DNA of 64,000 nucleotides from Clostridium brassicae (GCF_026738875.1 NZ_JAPQFJ010000003.1:186001-250000), one strand, 5' to 3'. Positions 7,307-15,034 are shown, numbered from the stretch's first letter. Numbers and translations are program-made. The notes: generated by a model from the letters alone, not told the origin.

Positions 7307-8068
7307 TTGCTGCAACAATATGACAGAATAATATTGCCTTTAGAAAAAAGATTTAAAATTAAAATAACAACTATATTAAATAAACAAGCAGAAGAAATCA
7401 GCAAAACGTTTAAAAAATATATGAATGAACGTAAAGCTGATGGTATAGATGAAGAAGAAGCAGAGGAAATAAGCAACAATATATACAAAGCAGATAAAGG
7501 TGTACAGACAATAATGGCAGCATTATTACCACTCTATATGAATGCTGGTGAACTAGGAAATAATTTCTTTAATAACATACACTTCGCAAATGAAGAAGAA
7601 GGCACTCTATTTGCAATAATTAGAGAAGATTATTTGCAATGGTTAGAAGAATATGGAGCAGAACAAGTCGTTAATATAAATACTACTACTAAAGAATTAA
7701 CAAAGAGAATAATTAAAAATGGATTAATGAATGGGGATAGTATAGATAGCATATCAGAAGAATTAAGCAGTAGAATAAAGGAATATACAAAAGCTAGAGC
7801 GGTTAATATTGCTGAAACAGAAATGCATAACTCGTTCATGAGGTCGAATTTTTTAACAGGAGAAGTAAGTGGGTTTAAATTTAAAAAATGGATAAGCGCA
7901 CAAGATGCGAGTGTAAGGCCATCACATCAAAGTTTAGATGGAATGGTTGTTAAAGTTAGTGAAGATTTTAAACCTGGACTAAGTTATCCGGGTGATCCAC
8001 GAGCAAGTGCTAAAGAAACAATAAGATGTAGATGTGTAATTAGGTTCATGATGCAAGAGGATGATTGA
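7307..8068 (+). CDS. Head morphogenesis protein, Mu gpF / SPP1 gp7-like
   Basis: A 253-residue protein. The C-terminal third carries the Phage_Mu_F signature: ETEMHNSF, WISAQDASVRPSHQSLDG, YPGDPRAS and IRCRC. Such minor head proteins bind the portal and sit inside the capsid. The start is uncertain. TTG at 7307 is the first standard start in frame, but AAGGAGG (7271-7277) is too far upstream and no ATG, GTG or TTG follows it in frame. A rare ATT at 7295 is possible. Confidence 0.85.
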   Translation: MLQQYDRIILPLEKRFKIKITTILNKQAEEISKTFKKYMNERKADGIDEEEAEEISNNIYKADKGVQTIMAALLPLYMNAGELGNNFFNNIHFANEEEGTLFAIIREDYLQWLEEYGAEQVVNINTTTKELTKRIIKNGLMNGDSIDSISEELSSRIKEYTKARAVNIAETEMHNSFMRSNFLTGEVSGFKFKKWISAQDASVRPSHQSLDGMVVKVSEDFKPGLSYPGDPRASAKETIRCRCVIRFMMQEDD

Positions 8069-8093
8069 GAAGGATAATACCTTCTCTTTTTTT
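8067..8093 (+). terminator. Intrinsic terminator (GAGAAGG family)
   Basis: GAGAAGG, loop ATAATA, CCTTCTC and T7, starting at the stop codon of the head protein gene. Nearly the same stem recurs at 21865, 23245 and 25439. Confidence 0.92.
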
Positions 8094-8096
8094 ATT

Positions 8097-8167
8097 AAGT
8101 AATACCGTAAAATATTTAAATAATTTGTACGATATTACTTGAAATTAAATGTAAATAAGTATATAAT
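8097..8167 (+). promoter_or_regulatory. Inverted pair of TACG elements with promoter
   Basis: AAGTAATACCGTA (8097-8109) is the inverted form of TACGATATTACTT (8128-8140), with one mismatch over 13 bp and 18 bp between them. TATAAT lies at 8162-8167, again 34 bp from the TACG of the right-hand copy, with TTGAAA near -35. This drives the accessory block 8278-12012. The inverted arrangement suggests a cooperatively bound operator. Confidence 0.75.
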
Positions 8168-8277
8168 ATAGTTAGTAACAAACATATCAAGTTAATCAAT
8201 TCTTAATATAGTCAATTCAAAGGCGTATTATTCGTATATTATGTCTTTACAAAGTAAAGCAAAAGGAGGAATTAAGT

Positions 8278-8427
8278 ATGAAGTGTAATGCAGACGCATA
8301 TGTAAAAGATTGTTGTAATCAAGAAAATTGTTGTGAAGAATGTGGATATGAAGATTGTATGGAAAGTTGCTGTATATTTGATGAAACAGAAAAGTGTGAG
8401 AATTGTAAGTTTTGTATTAAAGATTAA
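8278..8427 (+). CDS. Very Cys-rich small protein (12 Cys in 49 residues)
   Basis: A 49-residue acidic protein behind AAAAGGAGG. Cysteines fall at 3, 12, 13, 18, 19, 22, 27, 31, 32, 40, 43 and 46, with CC pairs and CxxC spacings. The composition suggests metal binding (zinc or iron-sulfur) or a disulfide-rich peptide; no signal peptide is present, so intracellular metal binding is more likely. It is not recognised. It is the first gene of its transcript. Confidence 0.7.
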   Translation: MKCNADAYVKDCCNQENCCEECGYEDCMESCCIFDETEKCENCKFCIKD

Positions 8428-8456
8428 TTCTTCACAACTTTAAAGGAGTTGATAAT

Positions 8457-8621
8457 TTGAAAAGTCAAGAGCAAGTAGAAAAACAGCTTGTAGAATTATT
8501 AAGAGAACAAGCTGATAGATTAGAAAAAGGAGATATAAAAGACATTTTTGTTTATAAAGCGATTAGACAACAAATACCAGTTTTAGAGGATATATTAGAG
8601 TTAAATGTGCTTAATAAATAA
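8457..8621 (+). CDS. Small helical protein
   Basis: A 54-residue protein starting at TTG 7 nt after AAAGGAGTTG. It is predicted fully helical (EKQLVELLREQADRLEKGD) with coiled-coil character. It is not recognised. After the stop comes AGTCACATTTTAAAAGCAAT, a segment repeated at 17066 and partly at 25415. Confidence 0.5.
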   Translation: MKSQEQVEKQLVELLREQADRLEKGDIKDIFVYKAIRQQIPVLEDILELNVLNK

Positions 8622-8657
8622 GTCACATTTTAAAAGCAATGTAAAGGTGGTGAATAA

Positions 8658-8828
8658 ATGGAAATTGAATATGTAGAAGATAGAACATTGGGTTTGGATG
8701 ATAAAGAACGCACATACTTATTACCTAAATGTCCTGCTTGTGGTAAATACCCAACTTACAATATGAATCCTTGCCCTTACTGTGGTGAGTTTTTAGAATA
8801 TCCAGAAGAAATCGAAGTATCAAAGTAG
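8658..8828 (+). CDS. Zinc-ribbon small protein
   Basis: A 56-residue protein with CPACGKY and CPYCGEF spaced 14 residues apart, a clean rubredoxin/zinc-ribbon pair. It is translated from an ATG after AAAGGTGGTG. Such proteins are common phage accessory genes; no partner is evident. Confidence 0.65.
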   Translation: MEIEYVEDRTLGLDDKERTYLLPKCPACGKYPTYNMNPCPYCGEFLEYPEEIEVSK

Positions 8829-8838
8829 TTTTAAACCC

Positions 8839-8850
8839 GTCGAATTCGAC
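8839..8850. repeat. 12-bp perfect palindrome
   Basis: GTCGAATTCGAC is a perfect 12-bp palindrome in the gap between the 8658 and 8877 genes. It could be a protein-binding site or a small hairpin. No second copy was noticed. Confidence 0.4.
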
Positions 8851-8876
8851 CAGTTTAGAAGGGTGATGAATTAAAT

Positions 8877-9047
8877 TTGAAAATATCTAAAGCAATAACT
8901 GAAATCTTTAAACAAAAAGAACATACTCAAATGTTAATAGACGATACTGTTAGAAATGATCACAATAATAGAGTAAAAATAAGCAGATTAATAGGGAAAA
9001 GAGAAGGTTTAGAATTAGCATTAGAAATAATAAAAGAAAATATGTGA
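8877..9047 (+). CDS. Hypothetical small protein
   Basis: A 56-residue protein from a TTG start behind AAGGGTGATG. Mixed helix, basic in the middle (RVKISRLIGKREG). No family is recognised. Confidence 0.5.
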   Translation: MKISKAITEIFKQKEHTQMLIDDTVRNDHNNRVKISRLIGKREGLELALEIIKENM

Positions 9048-9083
9048 TTCAAAATATAAAAACATTTCAAAGGTGGCGTAAAA

Positions 9084-9275
9084 ATGGATATGTTTACAAA
9101 GTATTACCACCAAAGATTAAATGATTTAGATACAGAACTAAAGAATTATGAATCCATGTTTGAAGTAGCAGAAGAAAACAGCGAATTATGGGAAGTAGCT
9201 ACATTCAAAATATGGGAAATAAAATGTAAAATAGAGCGTTTTAAAAAAATGTGGAGCGCTGATAAATTAAACTAA
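9084..9275 (+). CDS. Small coiled-coil-like protein
   Basis: A 63-residue helical protein (RLNDLDTELKNYESMFEVAE) from an ATG behind AAAGGTGGC. No family is recognised. Confidence 0.5.
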   Translation: MDMFTKYYHQRLNDLDTELKNYESMFEVAEENSELWEVATFKIWEIKCKIERFKKMWSADKLN

Positions 9276-9288
9276 AGGAGGACTTGCA

Positions 9289-9435
9289 ATGAAAATAAAA
9301 ACATTCCCACTTAAATATGTGGAACAAGATTTAGAAAGAATAGGAAAGGCAGCAGATAAGGTAAAAGAATCTAAAGATGAATTTATTAAGAAAGCTGTAG
9401 AAGAAAGAATAAAAACTGTAGAAGGGGAAAGTTAA
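9289..9435 (+). CDS. Small RHH-like protein
   Basis: A 48-residue protein behind AAAGGAGGAC. FPLKYVEQDLERIGKAADKV followed by DEFIKKAVEERI has the strand-helix-helix pattern of small RHH regulators. DNA binding is inferred from this pattern only. Confidence 0.55.
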   Translation: MKIKTFPLKYVEQDLERIGKAADKVKESKDEFIKKAVEERIKTVEGES

Positions 9436-9457
9436 GTTTTACTTAACAGTAGGTAAT

Positions 9458-9745
9458 ATGTATAAAGTTATAAAATTTAAACGTTATTACCTCGTAGCAA
9501 ATACAAAAGGAGAATACAAGAATCACACCCATATAAATGTACACAGCAGAACAGGAGAAAAAGAGTATAAGATATGTAAAACACTTATTTCTATAATTAA
9601 TGATAAAAGAGTGCCTAAAAGTAATTATTTATTACAAAGTGCTATTAGACTAACACTAGATGAAGAATATAAACACAATCTACTAGAAATACAAAAGAGA
9701 AGAAAACAAAGATATTTTAATAGTCAGAAGGGCGTGAGAAGGTAA
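9458..9745 (+). CDS. Hypothetical basic protein
   Basis: A 95-residue, strongly basic protein (KRYYLV, EIQKRRKQRYF). The N-terminal YYLVANTKGEYKNHTHIN resembles nucleic-acid-binding beta sheets, but no family is recognised. Its stop overlaps the next start (TAATG). Confidence 0.5.
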   Translation: MYKVIKFKRYYLVANTKGEYKNHTHINVHSRTGEKEYKICKTLISIINDKRVPKSNYLLQSAIRLTLDEEYKHNLLEIQKRRKQRYFNSQKGVRR

Positions 9746-9915
9746 TGTTACTGTTATTAAAAACATTTTTAGTGTATGCGATTGCTTGTTTAATTTTTGT
9801 AGCAATAATAACTTATAAGATAATGAGAGTAAGCAAACACATTAAAAAAGAAAAATACAATAAGCATATAAAATATATTAACAGTTCTAAGTGTGTTAGG
9901 GAAATAAATAAATAA
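9745..9915 (+). CDS. Single-pass membrane protein
   Basis: A 56-residue protein with one N-terminal membrane segment (LLLLKTFLVYAIACLIFVAI) and a Lys-rich tail. It is coupled to the upstream gene through TAATG. No family is recognised. Confidence 0.5.
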   Translation: MLLLLKTFLVYAIACLIFVAIITYKIMRVSKHIKKEKYNKHIKYINSSKCVREINK

Positions 9916-9926
9916 TGGAGGTTTGT

Positions 9927-10763
9927 ATGGATAAAGTTAAAAGACATATGGATATATGTCAAGAATTAAATGAAATATATAAAAACAAAAATAGTGACTA
10001 TGGTGATAGTTTTGGAGAAACATTTAAAAAATTAGGAATAATTAGTGCAGTGACGAGAATAACAGACAAGGTTAATAGATTACAAAGTCTATGTACTGGT
10101 GAACAAAAAGTAAACGACGAATCTATATTAGACACACTAAACGATCTAGCCAACTATGCAGTAATGACTAGAATAGAAATCGAAAATATGAGTGAAACAG
10201 AAGAAATTACACTTGGTAAATATGAAACGGTTGGTCATAATGATATGCCAGTATATAAAAAACCTTTTGATAGTGATAGCTTTTTAAAAAATGCAGAAGC
10301 AATAGCACGAGGAAATAGGAATATAGCTAAGCTAAGCGAAATAGAAAATTTCTTATCCTTAAAAAAGTTTTGGTCATTACCACTATATATACAAGATAAT
10401 TTATTAAAGTGGAGAGAAAACTTACCAATTGAAGAAAGAATTAACTTTATACATGTTGTAGGAAATTTTAACACTACAAAAAAAACTGACAATATTGAGG
10501 AATTAGTAGAAGATATAAAACTAGATAAAGATATAGTAGGTAAAGAATATAAAAGCGTACCAATGTTTCAAGTAAATCATTTAATAAAATATATTAAAAC
10601 TATAAAAGATTTTAGAAGTTTAAATATAAAAATATCCGAGAATGGATATGAAGCAGAAACTATATTTGAAAAAACAAGGTTTTTAAATCATGAAAAAAAC
10701 TTAATAGATTTATTAATTAAAATAATTTTAAAAAATGATTTGGAGGAAATTAAAAGTGAATGA
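9927..10763 (+). CDS. DUF1599 (nucleotide modification associated domain 1) protein with C-terminal extension
   Basis: A 278-residue protein, ATG at 9927 chosen for the AATGGAGG site 6 nt upstream. Residues 1-90 (CQELNEIYKNKNSDYGDSFG and RITDKVNRLQSL, then DTLNDLANYA) match DUF1599/Nmad1, an all-alpha domain linked by genome context to modified nucleotides. The remaining 185 residues are helical, do not belong to that domain and were not recognised, so this is an extended or fused form. It may bind or process nucleotides for the phage. Confidence 0.72.
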   Translation: MDKVKRHMDICQELNEIYKNKNSDYGDSFGETFKKLGIISAVTRITDKVNRLQSLCTGEQKVNDESILDTLNDLANYAVMTRIEIENMSETEEITLGKYETVGHNDMPVYKKPFDSDSFLKNAEAIARGNRNIAKLSEIENFLSLKKFWSLPLYIQDNLLKWRENLPIEERINFIHVVGNFNTTKKTDNIEELVEDIKLDKDIVGKEYKSVPMFQVNHLIKYIKTIKDFRSLNIKISENGYEAETIFEKTRFLNHEKNLIDLLIKIILKNDLEEIKSE

Positions 10764-10992
10764 ATTTGAAAAACACTTACAAAACTTTGAATTAAAAGAA
10801 GCCATTCAAAACATAAAAGAAAATTTAGATTTATATCCAGAGTATGCGGCAACTATGGCTAGTATTCTTAAAATGTATTTTGATAGCTTAATCAAAGCGG
10901 GATTTACAGAAGAACAGGCGTTTACATTAGTTATAGAACATGGTGTTGATTATGGTGCTATATCAAGAATGCAATCAAACAAGGAGGATTAA
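10756..10992 (+). CDS. Hypothetical helical protein
   Basis: A 78-residue protein. GTG at 10756 is preferred because TTGGAGGAA lies 7 nt upstream. ATMASILKMYFDSLIKAGFTEEQAFTLV resembles small phage helical proteins often found just before SSB. It overlaps the upstream gene by 8 bp and the SSB gene follows 3 bp later. Confidence 0.6.
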   Translation: MNEFEKHLQNFELKEAIQNIKENLDLYPEYAATMASILKMYFDSLIKAGFTEEQAFTLVIEHGVDYGAISRMQSNKED

Positions 10993-10994
10993 AT

Positions 10995-11384
10995 ATGAAT
11001 AAATGTGTTATTACAGGACGTATTACTAAAGACCCAGAATTAAAGTTTGTTCCAGGTAGTGGGAAAGCAGTAGCAAATTTTACACTAGCTGTAAATAGAA
11101 GATTTAAACAGGAAGGACAACAAAACGCAGATTTTATTCCAGTAGTAGTATGGGGAAAGCAAGCAGAAGCAACAGCTAACTATATGGGAAAAGGAAGCCA
11201 ATTGTCTGTAGCAGGCAGAATTCAAACTAGGAGTTACGATAATAAAGAAGGCAATAAAGTATATATAACTGAAATAGTAGCGGATGAAGTTGAATTTTTA
11301 GATAGTAAAAAAACTGATAATACAAGTAGCCAAATCGAGTATGACGAAGATATGCAACAAGTTGGTGGGGATATACCTTTCTAA
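10995..11384 (+). CDS. ssb: Single-stranded DNA-binding protein
   Basis: A 129-residue protein. OB fold: [38 protein letters not shown] and [10 protein letters not shown]. The acidic tail ends in GGDIPF, the partner-binding tip of bacterial SSBs. The phage encodes its own SSB for replication. Its location among head genes is unusual. Prophage 2 encodes a related SSB at 54762. Confidence 0.95.
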   Translation: MNKCVITGRITKDPELKFVPGSGKAVANFTLAVNRRFKQEGQQNADFIPVVVWGKQAEATANYMGKGSQLSVAGRIQTRSYDNKEGNKVYITEIVADEVEFLDSKKTDNTSSQIEYDEDMQQVGGDIPF

Positions 11385-11389
11385 CCTTG

Positions 11390-11429
11390 TACGGTATAGA
11401 TTAAGAAGGAGGTACGGTATGGATAATAT
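11390..11429 (+). promoter_or_regulatory. Tandem TACG elements around a start codon
   Basis: TACGGTATAGATT (11390) lies right after the ssb stop. TACGGTATGGATA (11413) overlaps the RBS-ATG of the next gene. TAATAT at 11424, 34 bp from the first TACG, could be a -10. A bound protein here could block both transcription and initiation. Confidence 0.5.
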
Positions 11430-11598
11430 ATTAAGAATTGAGGTAATACCTTGTAAAAGTTTTAGAGATCATTTGCATCTTAAAAACCAGTTGAATAATC
11501 AAAAGAAAAAGAATCTAATAAAGCATGTATCAGACCTAGGTACGTGCTTCTATGTAGAACATTTTAAGACAAGAGATCAATCGTATGAAAGAATTTGA
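11419..11598 (+). CDS. Hypothetical small protein
   Basis: A 59-residue basic protein; ATG after AAGGAGGT. The RBS and start codon are embedded in a TACG element (GGAGGTACGGTATGG). It is not recognised. Confidence 0.5.
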   Translation: MDNILRIEVIPCKSFRDHLHLKNQLNNQKKKNLIKHVSDLGTCFYVEHFKTRDQSYERI

Positions 11599-11833
11599 AC
11601 TTGAATATGACTATGATTTGGAAGAAACAACATACAATGAATACGAAGAAATGCAAGTGATAAATGAGATAAGAATCGGATTAATGATGAATGAGATAAC
11701 AACTACTATTACTAAAAAACAATTAATAAAATGGTTCTCTAACATACAAATGAAAAAGAGAGATTTTTGCGAGAATGTAACTTGTAATGATCTTGTTGAT
11801 ATTGCAAAGGAATGTGGATTGAAAATTGTATAG
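11585..11833 (+). CDS. Hypothetical acidic protein
   Basis: An 82-residue protein with a very acidic N-terminus (EFELEYDYDLEETTYNEYEE). It starts inside the end of the previous gene. It is not recognised. Confidence 0.5.
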   Translation: MKEFELEYDYDLEETTYNEYEEMQVINEIRIGLMMNEITTTITKKQLIKWFSNIQMKKRDFCENVTCNDLVDIAKECGLKIV

Positions 11834-11844
11834 GAGGTTATTTC

Positions 11845-12012
11845 ATGGATAGTATTTTAAATAAAATAGGAGAAGCAAGAAAGCAACTAATTGAAATAGG
11901 TTATAGTGGTAAGGTTGTAGATGAAATAGCAGAGAGTAATAACGCAAAAAGTAATGAAGAAAGATTAGCAAACTTGCTAGGTGAGTTAGCGTATTGTAAT
12001 GACAGTTATTAA
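11845..12012 (+). CDS. Hypothetical helical protein
   Basis: A 55-residue helical protein. The ATG at 11845 is chosen for TAGGAGGT 8 nt upstream. It is not recognised. It is followed by a 67-bp AT-rich gap. Confidence 0.5.
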   Translation: MDSILNKIGEARKQLIEIGYSGKVVDEIAESNNAKSNEERLANLLGELAYCNDSY

Positions 12013-12079
12013 AAAAGACTATGCAAAGTACACATAGCCAAACAGTTAAAAACATTATACCATATAAAGGAGTAGTTTT

Positions 12080-12304
12080 ATGGAATATGTAATTAAAAAA
12101 ATAAAAGGAAATATAGACTATAACAAGCAGGAAATACATGATATGCGAGATGAATTACAAACACATGTAAATCAATGTAGGATTATAAGAGAAAGAATAG
12201 AAGAGTTATATTCTCAAAACAAAGAATTAGAATATGCATTATATAAATTAGATGAACAATATACTAACAAGACTAGAGAAATTCTAGTCTTTTGTACGTT
12301 ATAA
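12080..12304 (+). CDS. Small coiled-coil protein
   Basis: A 74-residue protein with a long coiled coil (EIHDMRDELQTHVNQCRIIR, RIEELYSQNKELE). Its C-terminal codons are read through the terminator stem at 12269-12291, and the stop lies inside the following TACG element. The last residues (REILVFCTL) may therefore be a by-product of the terminator. Confidence 0.55.
   Translation: MEYVIKKIKGNIDYNKQEIHDMRDELQTHVNQCRIIRERIEELYSQNKELEYALYKLDEQYTNKTREILVFCTL
12269..12294 (+). terminator. Intrinsic terminator abutting a TACG element
   Basis: AAGACTAGA, loop GAAAT, TCTAGTCTT, then TTTG running directly into TACG at 12295. The 9-bp perfect stem overlaps the 3' end of the 12080 gene. Confidence 0.85.
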
Positions 12305-12351
12305 CTTAAAATAAAAAGTATGATATAATGTAAATAGTAAGTGATACCGTA
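12295..12351 (+). promoter_or_regulatory. Inverted TACG pair flanking a promoter
   Basis: TACGTTATAACTT (12295-12307) and its inverted partner AAGTGATACCGTA (12339-12351) flank a TATAAT at 12324-12329. The spacing from the first TACG to the -10 is 29 bp, unlike the usual 33-34. The pair stands directly upstream of the protease/capsid operon, so the main head promoter is probably controlled here. Confidence 0.7.
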
Positions 12352-12368
12352 ACAAGGGTGGTGAAGTT

Positions 12369-13229
12369 GTGGAGTTAGAATTTAAAAATCTTAATTTAGA
12401 GATTAAAGAAATAAACGAAAAAGGTATATTTAAAGGTATTGCTAGTCCTTTTGGAAATATTGATTTAGGAAATGATAGAGTTCTTCCGAGTGTTGCTAAT
12501 AGAAATAATAATAAAACAATTCCTTATTTGTGGCAACACAAAACTACGGAGCCAGTAGGACAAGTGAAGTTATTTTCTACATCACAAGGTTTGGAGTTTG
12601 AAGGGAAATTATACTTAGATACAAACGAGCAAGGAATACCTCTAATACCTAATGCACATAAAGCGTATGTACTTATGAAAAATAAGCAACTAAAAAATAG
12701 TATTGGATATAAAACTTTAGATTATGAATATGTAACAGAGGGCAAGAAAACTATCAGAAATCTAAAAGATATTGAAATAATGGAAGTTTCTGGGGTAACA
12801 TTCCCTATGAATCCCAGGGCTACTATTACTGATGTAAAGGAGGAAGGAGGTAACGAGAATATGGAATTAAAAGAAAAAGTAGAAAGTTTAGAGCAACAAA
12901 TAACCTCTATAACAGAAATGTTAAAGCCTTTGCAAGAAGAAAAAACATTTTCTGATAAGATAGAAGAATTTAAAAACTACATAGATATAGAAATAAAAGC
13001 AGGAAAGATATTAAGTAAAGCTAACAGGACAAAAATAAAAGAAGCTTTGGAAACTTTAAAAGCTATGTTAGGTGACGACGAGGATATGCAAAAGGAAGAC
13101 GAAAAGGTTTGTAAAACACCTAAAAAGCAAGAAAAAGAAAATAATGATAATATAGAACTAAAGTCTGATGAACTAGAAGCTTTAAAGGACTTATTTAATA
13201 TTGTAAATAAAAAGGAGGAAGATAAATAA
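12369..13229 (+). CDS. Prohead protease fused to scaffold domain
   Basis: A 286-residue protein, GTG start after AAGGGTGGTG. Residues 1-155 resemble HK97-type prohead proteases: GIFKGIASPFGNIDLGNDRV, PYLWQHKTTEPVG, LKNSIGYKTLDYE and EIMEVSGVTFPMNPRA, carrying the His and Ser of the active site. The rest (155-286) is a charged coiled coil typical of a scaffold domain that guides capsid assembly and is cleaved. It is coupled to the capsid gene by TAATG. Confidence 0.88.
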   Translation: MELEFKNLNLEIKEINEKGIFKGIASPFGNIDLGNDRVLPSVANRNNNKTIPYLWQHKTTEPVGQVKLFSTSQGLEFEGKLYLDTNEQGIPLIPNAHKAYVLMKNKQLKNSIGYKTLDYEYVTEGKKTIRNLKDIEIMEVSGVTFPMNPRATITDVKEEGGNENMELKEKVESLEQQITSITEMLKPLQEEKTFSDKIEEFKNYIDIEIKAGKILSKANRTKIKEALETLKAMLGDDEDMQKEDEKVCKTPKKQEKENNDNIELKSDELEALKDLFNIVNKKEEDK

Positions 13230-14401
13230 TGGAAATAAAAGATATGATACTTAATATAAAAGAAACAGTAGAGAAGAAGGCAGACAGTGAACAGCTAGAA
13301 AATATTAAAAAGGCAATAGATGAAATACAGGTTAAAATGCAAAGACCTATTATAGCTCCTGCTATAGAAAATAAAAGCAAATACTTTGATGGACAAAAGG
13401 CAGCTAGATTATGGAAATGCCAAATATATGCACAAAAAGAAAAGAAAAGTGTTATAGACGCAGCAAACGAAATATATAGCAATGATGAAACTTTCGTAAA
13501 TGAAGTTAAAACATTAATGTCCGGTGGAAATGCTGGACAGTTAATAGAAACACAATACTATGCGGAAATATTACCATTACTATACAATAACACTATTTTT
13601 GATAAAATGGGCGTTAGAAGATTACCAATGCCAAAAGGTAATTTAACAATTAGGAAAATGATAAGTGGATCAACAGCAGCTTATATCGGAGAAACTAAAG
13701 CACCAAAACCAAGTTTTGCAAGATTTGCAAGCCTTAAATTATCAAGCAAGAAGTTATCTATAAAAACTATTCTTTCAAATGATTTAATTAGAGATGCTTC
13801 ACCAGAAGCTGATAGAATAGTAAGAGATGATATGGTAATGCAAATGAGAATTGCAATGGATTATAACGCTTTATATGGTTTAGGTACTGAATTTACACCA
13901 ACTGGAATATCTAACTCGGAAGGAGTTACAAAAGTAACTAAAGCCGAAGTAATTGACGGGGATAAGTTATATTCTTATATGGTTACTCCGCTAAAGAAAG
14001 CTAACATACCTATGACAAACTTAGGATGGGTATTTAATCCAGACGTATTTACAATACTTTATAACGAAACTTTCCCTAATGGAAATTACAAATATAGAGA
14101 TGAATTGAAAAATGGAAGATTCCACGGTTTCCCATTTGTTGAAACTAATCAGATAACCACTGGAACAGATGCAAAAGGAAAGGTAGATATATTCTTCGGA
14201 GACTTTGATCAATTTATGATTGGCGAGCAGATGGCATTAGAAGTTAAAACAAGTGAAGATGCATCTTATTACGACGAAGATGGAAATTTACAAAGTGCTT
14301 TTGATAATGATGAAACAGTTATAAAAGGGTTAATGATTCATGATTTTGGTGTTGCATATGGAAAAGCATTTACAGTGGGTAATTTCCAAACAATAGCTTA
14401 G
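13229..14401 (+). CDS. Major capsid protein (HK97 fold)
   Basis: A 390-residue protein. The N-terminal about 60 residues are coiled coil and may be removed by the protease. The mature domain shows typical motifs: GGNAGQLIETQYYAEILPLL, IRKMISGSTAAYIGETKAPK, KKLSIKTILSNDLIRDASPE and AMDYNALYG. It forms the icosahedral shell. Tight coupling to the protease-scaffold gene supports the call. Confidence 0.92.
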   Translation: MEIKDMILNIKETVEKKADSEQLENIKKAIDEIQVKMQRPIIAPAIENKSKYFDGQKAARLWKCQIYAQKEKKSVIDAANEIYSNDETFVNEVKTLMSGGNAGQLIETQYYAEILPLLYNNTIFDKMGVRRLPMPKGNLTIRKMISGSTAAYIGETKAPKPSFARFASLKLSSKKLSIKTILSNDLIRDASPEADRIVRDDMVMQMRIAMDYNALYGLGTEFTPTGISNSEGVTKVTKAEVIDGDKLYSYMVTPLKKANIPMTNLGWVFNPDVFTILYNETFPNGNYKYRDELKNGRFHGFPFVETNQITTGTDAKGKVDIFFGDFDQFMIGEQMALEVKTSEDASYYDEDGNLQSAFDNDETVIKGLMIHDFGVAYGKAFTVGNFQTIA

Positions 14402-14413
14402 GAGGTATAGAAT

Positions 14414-14788
14414 ATGAAGAAAACAATTATGAATGGTGATATGAAATTAGTACCAGTAACAAAACCTAGTGATAATTCAGCAATAGTAGTTGATAGAAAA
14501 AATTATTTAAGTGGTATTTTACTATTATCCAGTGGAAACGCTACAAGTTCTAACACTGTAAAAGTAAAAATACAGCATGGCAGTAAAATAGATGGATCAG
14601 ACATGGTTGACTTTGGAGTTGAAACTGCTAAATTAATTGCGGCGGATACTTCTACTAATTTATTAATAGACTTAACTGGAGCAAAGCAATACATAAGGAT
14701 TGCAGCAGTTACAGAAGGAACAGCGCCAACATATTCAGCACAGCTATTGCTAGCAGATGCACAATACGGAGATGATTTTAATGCTTAA
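14414..14788 (+). CDS. Probable head decoration or structural protein
   Basis: A 124-residue Ser/Thr/Ala-rich beta protein directly behind the capsid gene (AGGAGGT). NYLSGILLLSSGNATSSNTV, KVKIQHGSKIDGSDMVDFG and YIRIAAVTEGTAPTYSAQL resemble small proteins in this position that bind the capsid or its joint. The role is inferred from position. Confidence 0.6.
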   Translation: MKKTIMNGDMKLVPVTKPSDNSAIVVDRKNYLSGILLLSSGNATSSNTVKVKIQHGSKIDGSDMVDFGVETAKLIAADTSTNLLIDLTGAKQYIRIAAVTEGTAPTYSAQLLLADAQYGDDFNA

Positions 14789-14918
14789 AGTCTTTTGTAG
14801 CATATGTGGAGAAGATTTAGAAAAATGCAAATGCAAAAAAGAAGTTATAAAAGAAACTAAAGTAATAGAACCAGAGGAAACTAAAACTAAAAAACGAACT
14901 AAGAAAAAAACAGAGTAG
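14781..14918 (+). CDS. Small zinc-finger-like protein with basic tail
   Basis: A 45-residue protein: CSICGEDLEKCKCKK followed by a Lys/Thr-rich tail. It overlaps the previous gene by 8 bp, and its stop sits in the terminator stem at 14915. The four Cys (CxxC, CxC) suggest one zinc site. Confidence 0.55.
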   Translation: MLKVFCSICGEDLEKCKCKKEVIKETKVIEPEETKTKKRTKKKTE

Positions 14919-14939
14919 TCACATTTGTGGCTACTTTTG
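14915..14939 (+). terminator. Intrinsic terminator abutting a TACG element
   Basis: GTAGTCAC, loop ATTT, GTGGCTAC and TTTTG leading straight into TACG at 14940. An 8-bp stem with one G-T pair. The same terminator-to-element junction occurs at 12294/12295. Confidence 0.85.
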
Positions 14940-15003
14940 TACGTTATTTATTTAAAATAATTATACGGTATAACTTGACAATTAAGTAAGTTAGTAATAT
15001 AAT
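14940..15003 (+). promoter_or_regulatory. Consensus promoter with two TACG elements
   Basis: TACGTTATTTATT (14940) and TACGGTATAACTT (14964) are direct repeats 24 bp apart. TTGACA (14975-14980), 17 bp and TATAAT (14998-15003) follow. The offset from the second TACG to the -10 is 34 bp, matching 998/1032, 3089/3123 and 8128/8162. It drives the accessory block at 15035-17067. Confidence 0.82.
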
Positions 15004-15034
15004 ATAAATAACAACAATACAAGAGGATTTAAAT

